64,000 nucleotides of DNA, from positions 682,001 to 746,000 of the forward strand of contig CAVQXT010000003.1 of NCBI GenBank assembly GCA_963717945.1, written 5' to 3'. Under the pieces are notes generated by a model, which worked only from the letters and a program-made list of their open reading frames with translations, was not told the DNA's origin and ran no database searches. The position numbers and the translations under genes were made by a program. This DNA comes from FEN-299 sp963717945. GTDB taxonomy: Bacteria > Acidobacteriota > Vicinamibacteria > Vicinamibacterales > Fen-181. Positions 62,884 to 64,000 of this stretch are shown one piece after another. Every line of letters starts with the position of its first letter. Within the stretch, counting starts at the first letter, position 1.

Positions 62884-64000
62884 ATGCCCGAACGCGCCTG
62901 GTACCGCAGTCTCTACTGGCGAATCGCGGCCGGGTTCGTGTGCTTCCTCGGCCTGACGCTCGTCATCCAGGCCAGCCTCTTCCTCGTCGTCGTGGTCCGC
63001 GCCGAGCGCGACGTGTCGGGGCCCGCGCTCGACGCGTTCGCGTCCACGGTGGCCGCCGGCGTCGCCGCCGAAATCCAGGCGCACGGCCTGGTCGAAGTCG
63101 AGCGCCACCTGGCCGACCGGTACGGCAGCCTCCCGAGGCCGGTCTGGCTGATCATGGAGGACGGCACGATCTTCTCCGGGCGCTGGGGCCCGCCTCCGCC
63201 CGGGCTCGTGCGCCGTCTGCGCCAGCGGCCGCCGGGGATGGGCGGCCGGCCGCCGCTCAGCAGCCCGGAGGGCCGGGGCATGCTCCGGGTCCGCCGGATG
63301 GCCGCGGCGCCGGTCGTCGTCGGCGGCCAGACGGTCGGCACTGTCCTCGTCCAGGCAGGGCGGCCGTCGGAATTCGTCGCGCGCGAAATCGGCCCGGTGC
63401 TGCTGCTGATCGCGCTCGTGCTCGTCATTGGCGTCGGGGCGCTGGCCGCGGTGTTCGTCTTCCGGCCGGCCAACCGCCGCCTGCAGGAACTGGCCGCCAC
63501 GGCCACCCGGCTCGGCGCCGGCGACACGTCGGCGCGGGCGTCGGAAACCGGGGGCGACGAGATCGCCGGCGTGGCGCAGGCCTTCAACCGGATGGCCGAC
63601 GATCTCACCGAGCGCGCCGAGGCGCTGCAGGTGTCCGACCGCGTCCGCCGCCAGCTGCTCGCCGACGTCTCCCACGAGCTGAGGACGCCGCTGACCGCCA
63701 TTCGCGGCTATCTCGAGACGCTCGAGATGCCGTCGATCGCGCTCAACGACGCCACGCGCACCCGCTACCTGGGGATCGTGCGGGAGGAGTCGCTGCGCCT
63801 CGAGCGGATCGTCGGCGACTTGCTCGACCTCGCCAGGCTCGAGGCCGGCGGCGGAGAGTTCTGTCTCGAGGACGTGCCGATCGGGCCGATCTTCGCCCGC
63901 GTGCTGGAGCGTCACGGGCGCGCGGCGCAGGAGCGCGGCGTGGCGCTCGAATCGTGCGGCGACCAGACCATCCTCGTGCGCGCCGACCCGATGCGCCTCG
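62884..64000 (+). CDS. Sensor histidine kinase, truncated by window end
   Basis: Partner of the preceding regulator; 372 codons are visible. The first transmembrane helix (FVCFLGLTLVIQASLFLVVVV) is followed by a periplasmic region rich in Pro/Gly/Arg (residues about 40-165), a second helix (VLLLIALVLVIGVGALAAVFVF), a HAMP domain, and the HisKA motif DVSHELRTPLTAIRGYLE with phosphorylation His264. The ATPase domain begins but its N, G1 and G2 boxes lie beyond base 64000. The start is ATG 62884; GTG 62875 in the same frame overlaps the regulator stop. Confidence 0.92.
   Translation, partial: MPERAWYRSLYWRIAAGFVCFLGLTLVIQASLFLVVVVRAERDVSGPALDAFASTVAAGVAAEIQAHGLVEVERHLADRYGSLPRPVWLIMEDGTIFSGRWGPPPPGLVRRLRQRPPGMGGRPPLSSPEGRGMLRVRRMAAAPVVVGGQTVGTVLVQAGRPSEFVAREIGPVLLLIALVLVIGVGALAAVFVFRPANRRLQELAATATRLGAGDTSARASETGGDEIAGVAQAFNRMADDLTERAEALQVSDRVRRQLLADVSHELRTPLTAIRGYLETLEMPSIALNDATRTRYLGIVREESLRLERIVGDLLDLARLEAGGGEFCLEDVPIGPIFARVLERHGRAAQERGVALESCGDQTILVRADPMRL

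Overview
The window reads as chromosomal DNA of a high-GC Gram-negative bacterium, most likely an Acidobacteriota of the Vicinamibacteria type. This is inferred from gene style, not from a marker gene. The pointers are a Ser/Thr kinase fused to a beta-propeller, CarboxypepD_reg/TonB-dependent receptors, a large BNR/VPS10-type exported protein ending in a FlgD-like domain, ECF sigma/anti-sigma pairs, very short intergenic gaps and no phage or IS genes. No tRNA, rRNA or CRISPR was seen.

Layout: 1-9774 is an L-arabinose utilisation locus. Two divergent GH127/GH146-type beta-L-arabinofuranosidases are followed by a sodium/sugar symporter, an L-fucose-isomerase-like enzyme, a ribulokinase (araB) and ribulose-5-P 4-epimerase (araD), behind a good sigma70-type promoter that overlaps a LacI-like palindrome. 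9871-15298 holds two M24 peptidases and a BNR-repeat protein. 15300-21583 holds a Ser/Thr kinase with propeller and a divergent TonB-dependent receptor. 21938-25271 is the quinolinate/NAD operon nadA-nadC-nadB. 25414-28178 holds an aminotransferase and malQ. 28328-33551 holds a propeller lipoprotein, a VapBC pair, a multicopper oxidase, a pseudokinase and a DinB-like exported protein. 33597-38889 holds an M23 lipoprotein, a ParB/Srx-domain protein, an SRPBCC-methyltransferase fusion, an ECF sigma factor with a CxxC exported partner, and an O-methyltransferase. 39169-42917 is DUF1015-serA-serC. 43272-45794 holds small orphan genes and a double-TonB_C protein. 45966-51630 is a carbamoyl/ornithine cluster argF-arcC-pyrB-rocD-P-loop protein, read on the minus strand. 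51905-57941 holds pcnB, an exported helical protein, polA and a lipoprotein. 57985-64000 holds ECF sigma/anti-sigma, a second receptor, a Spy-like protein and an OmpR-type two-component system cut by the window end.

Three non-coding patterns stand out. (1) At least fifteen places, mostly intergenic, carry tandem arrays of 7-bp units. The unit sequence differs from gap to gap but the period is always 7, and the arrays are often arranged as inverted arms. (2) Long near-perfect palindromes occur at three places. One is exactly 90 bp and sits in frame inside the second GH127 gene. (3) Paired hairpins of the type GCGCAGGSC-loop-GSCCTGCGC recur between genes.

Eleven apparent frameshifts interrupt eight otherwise well conserved genes, and all eleven have the sign of a single-base insertion. 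This suggests consensus errors more than decay, so the affected genes are annotated as single loci with the break noted.
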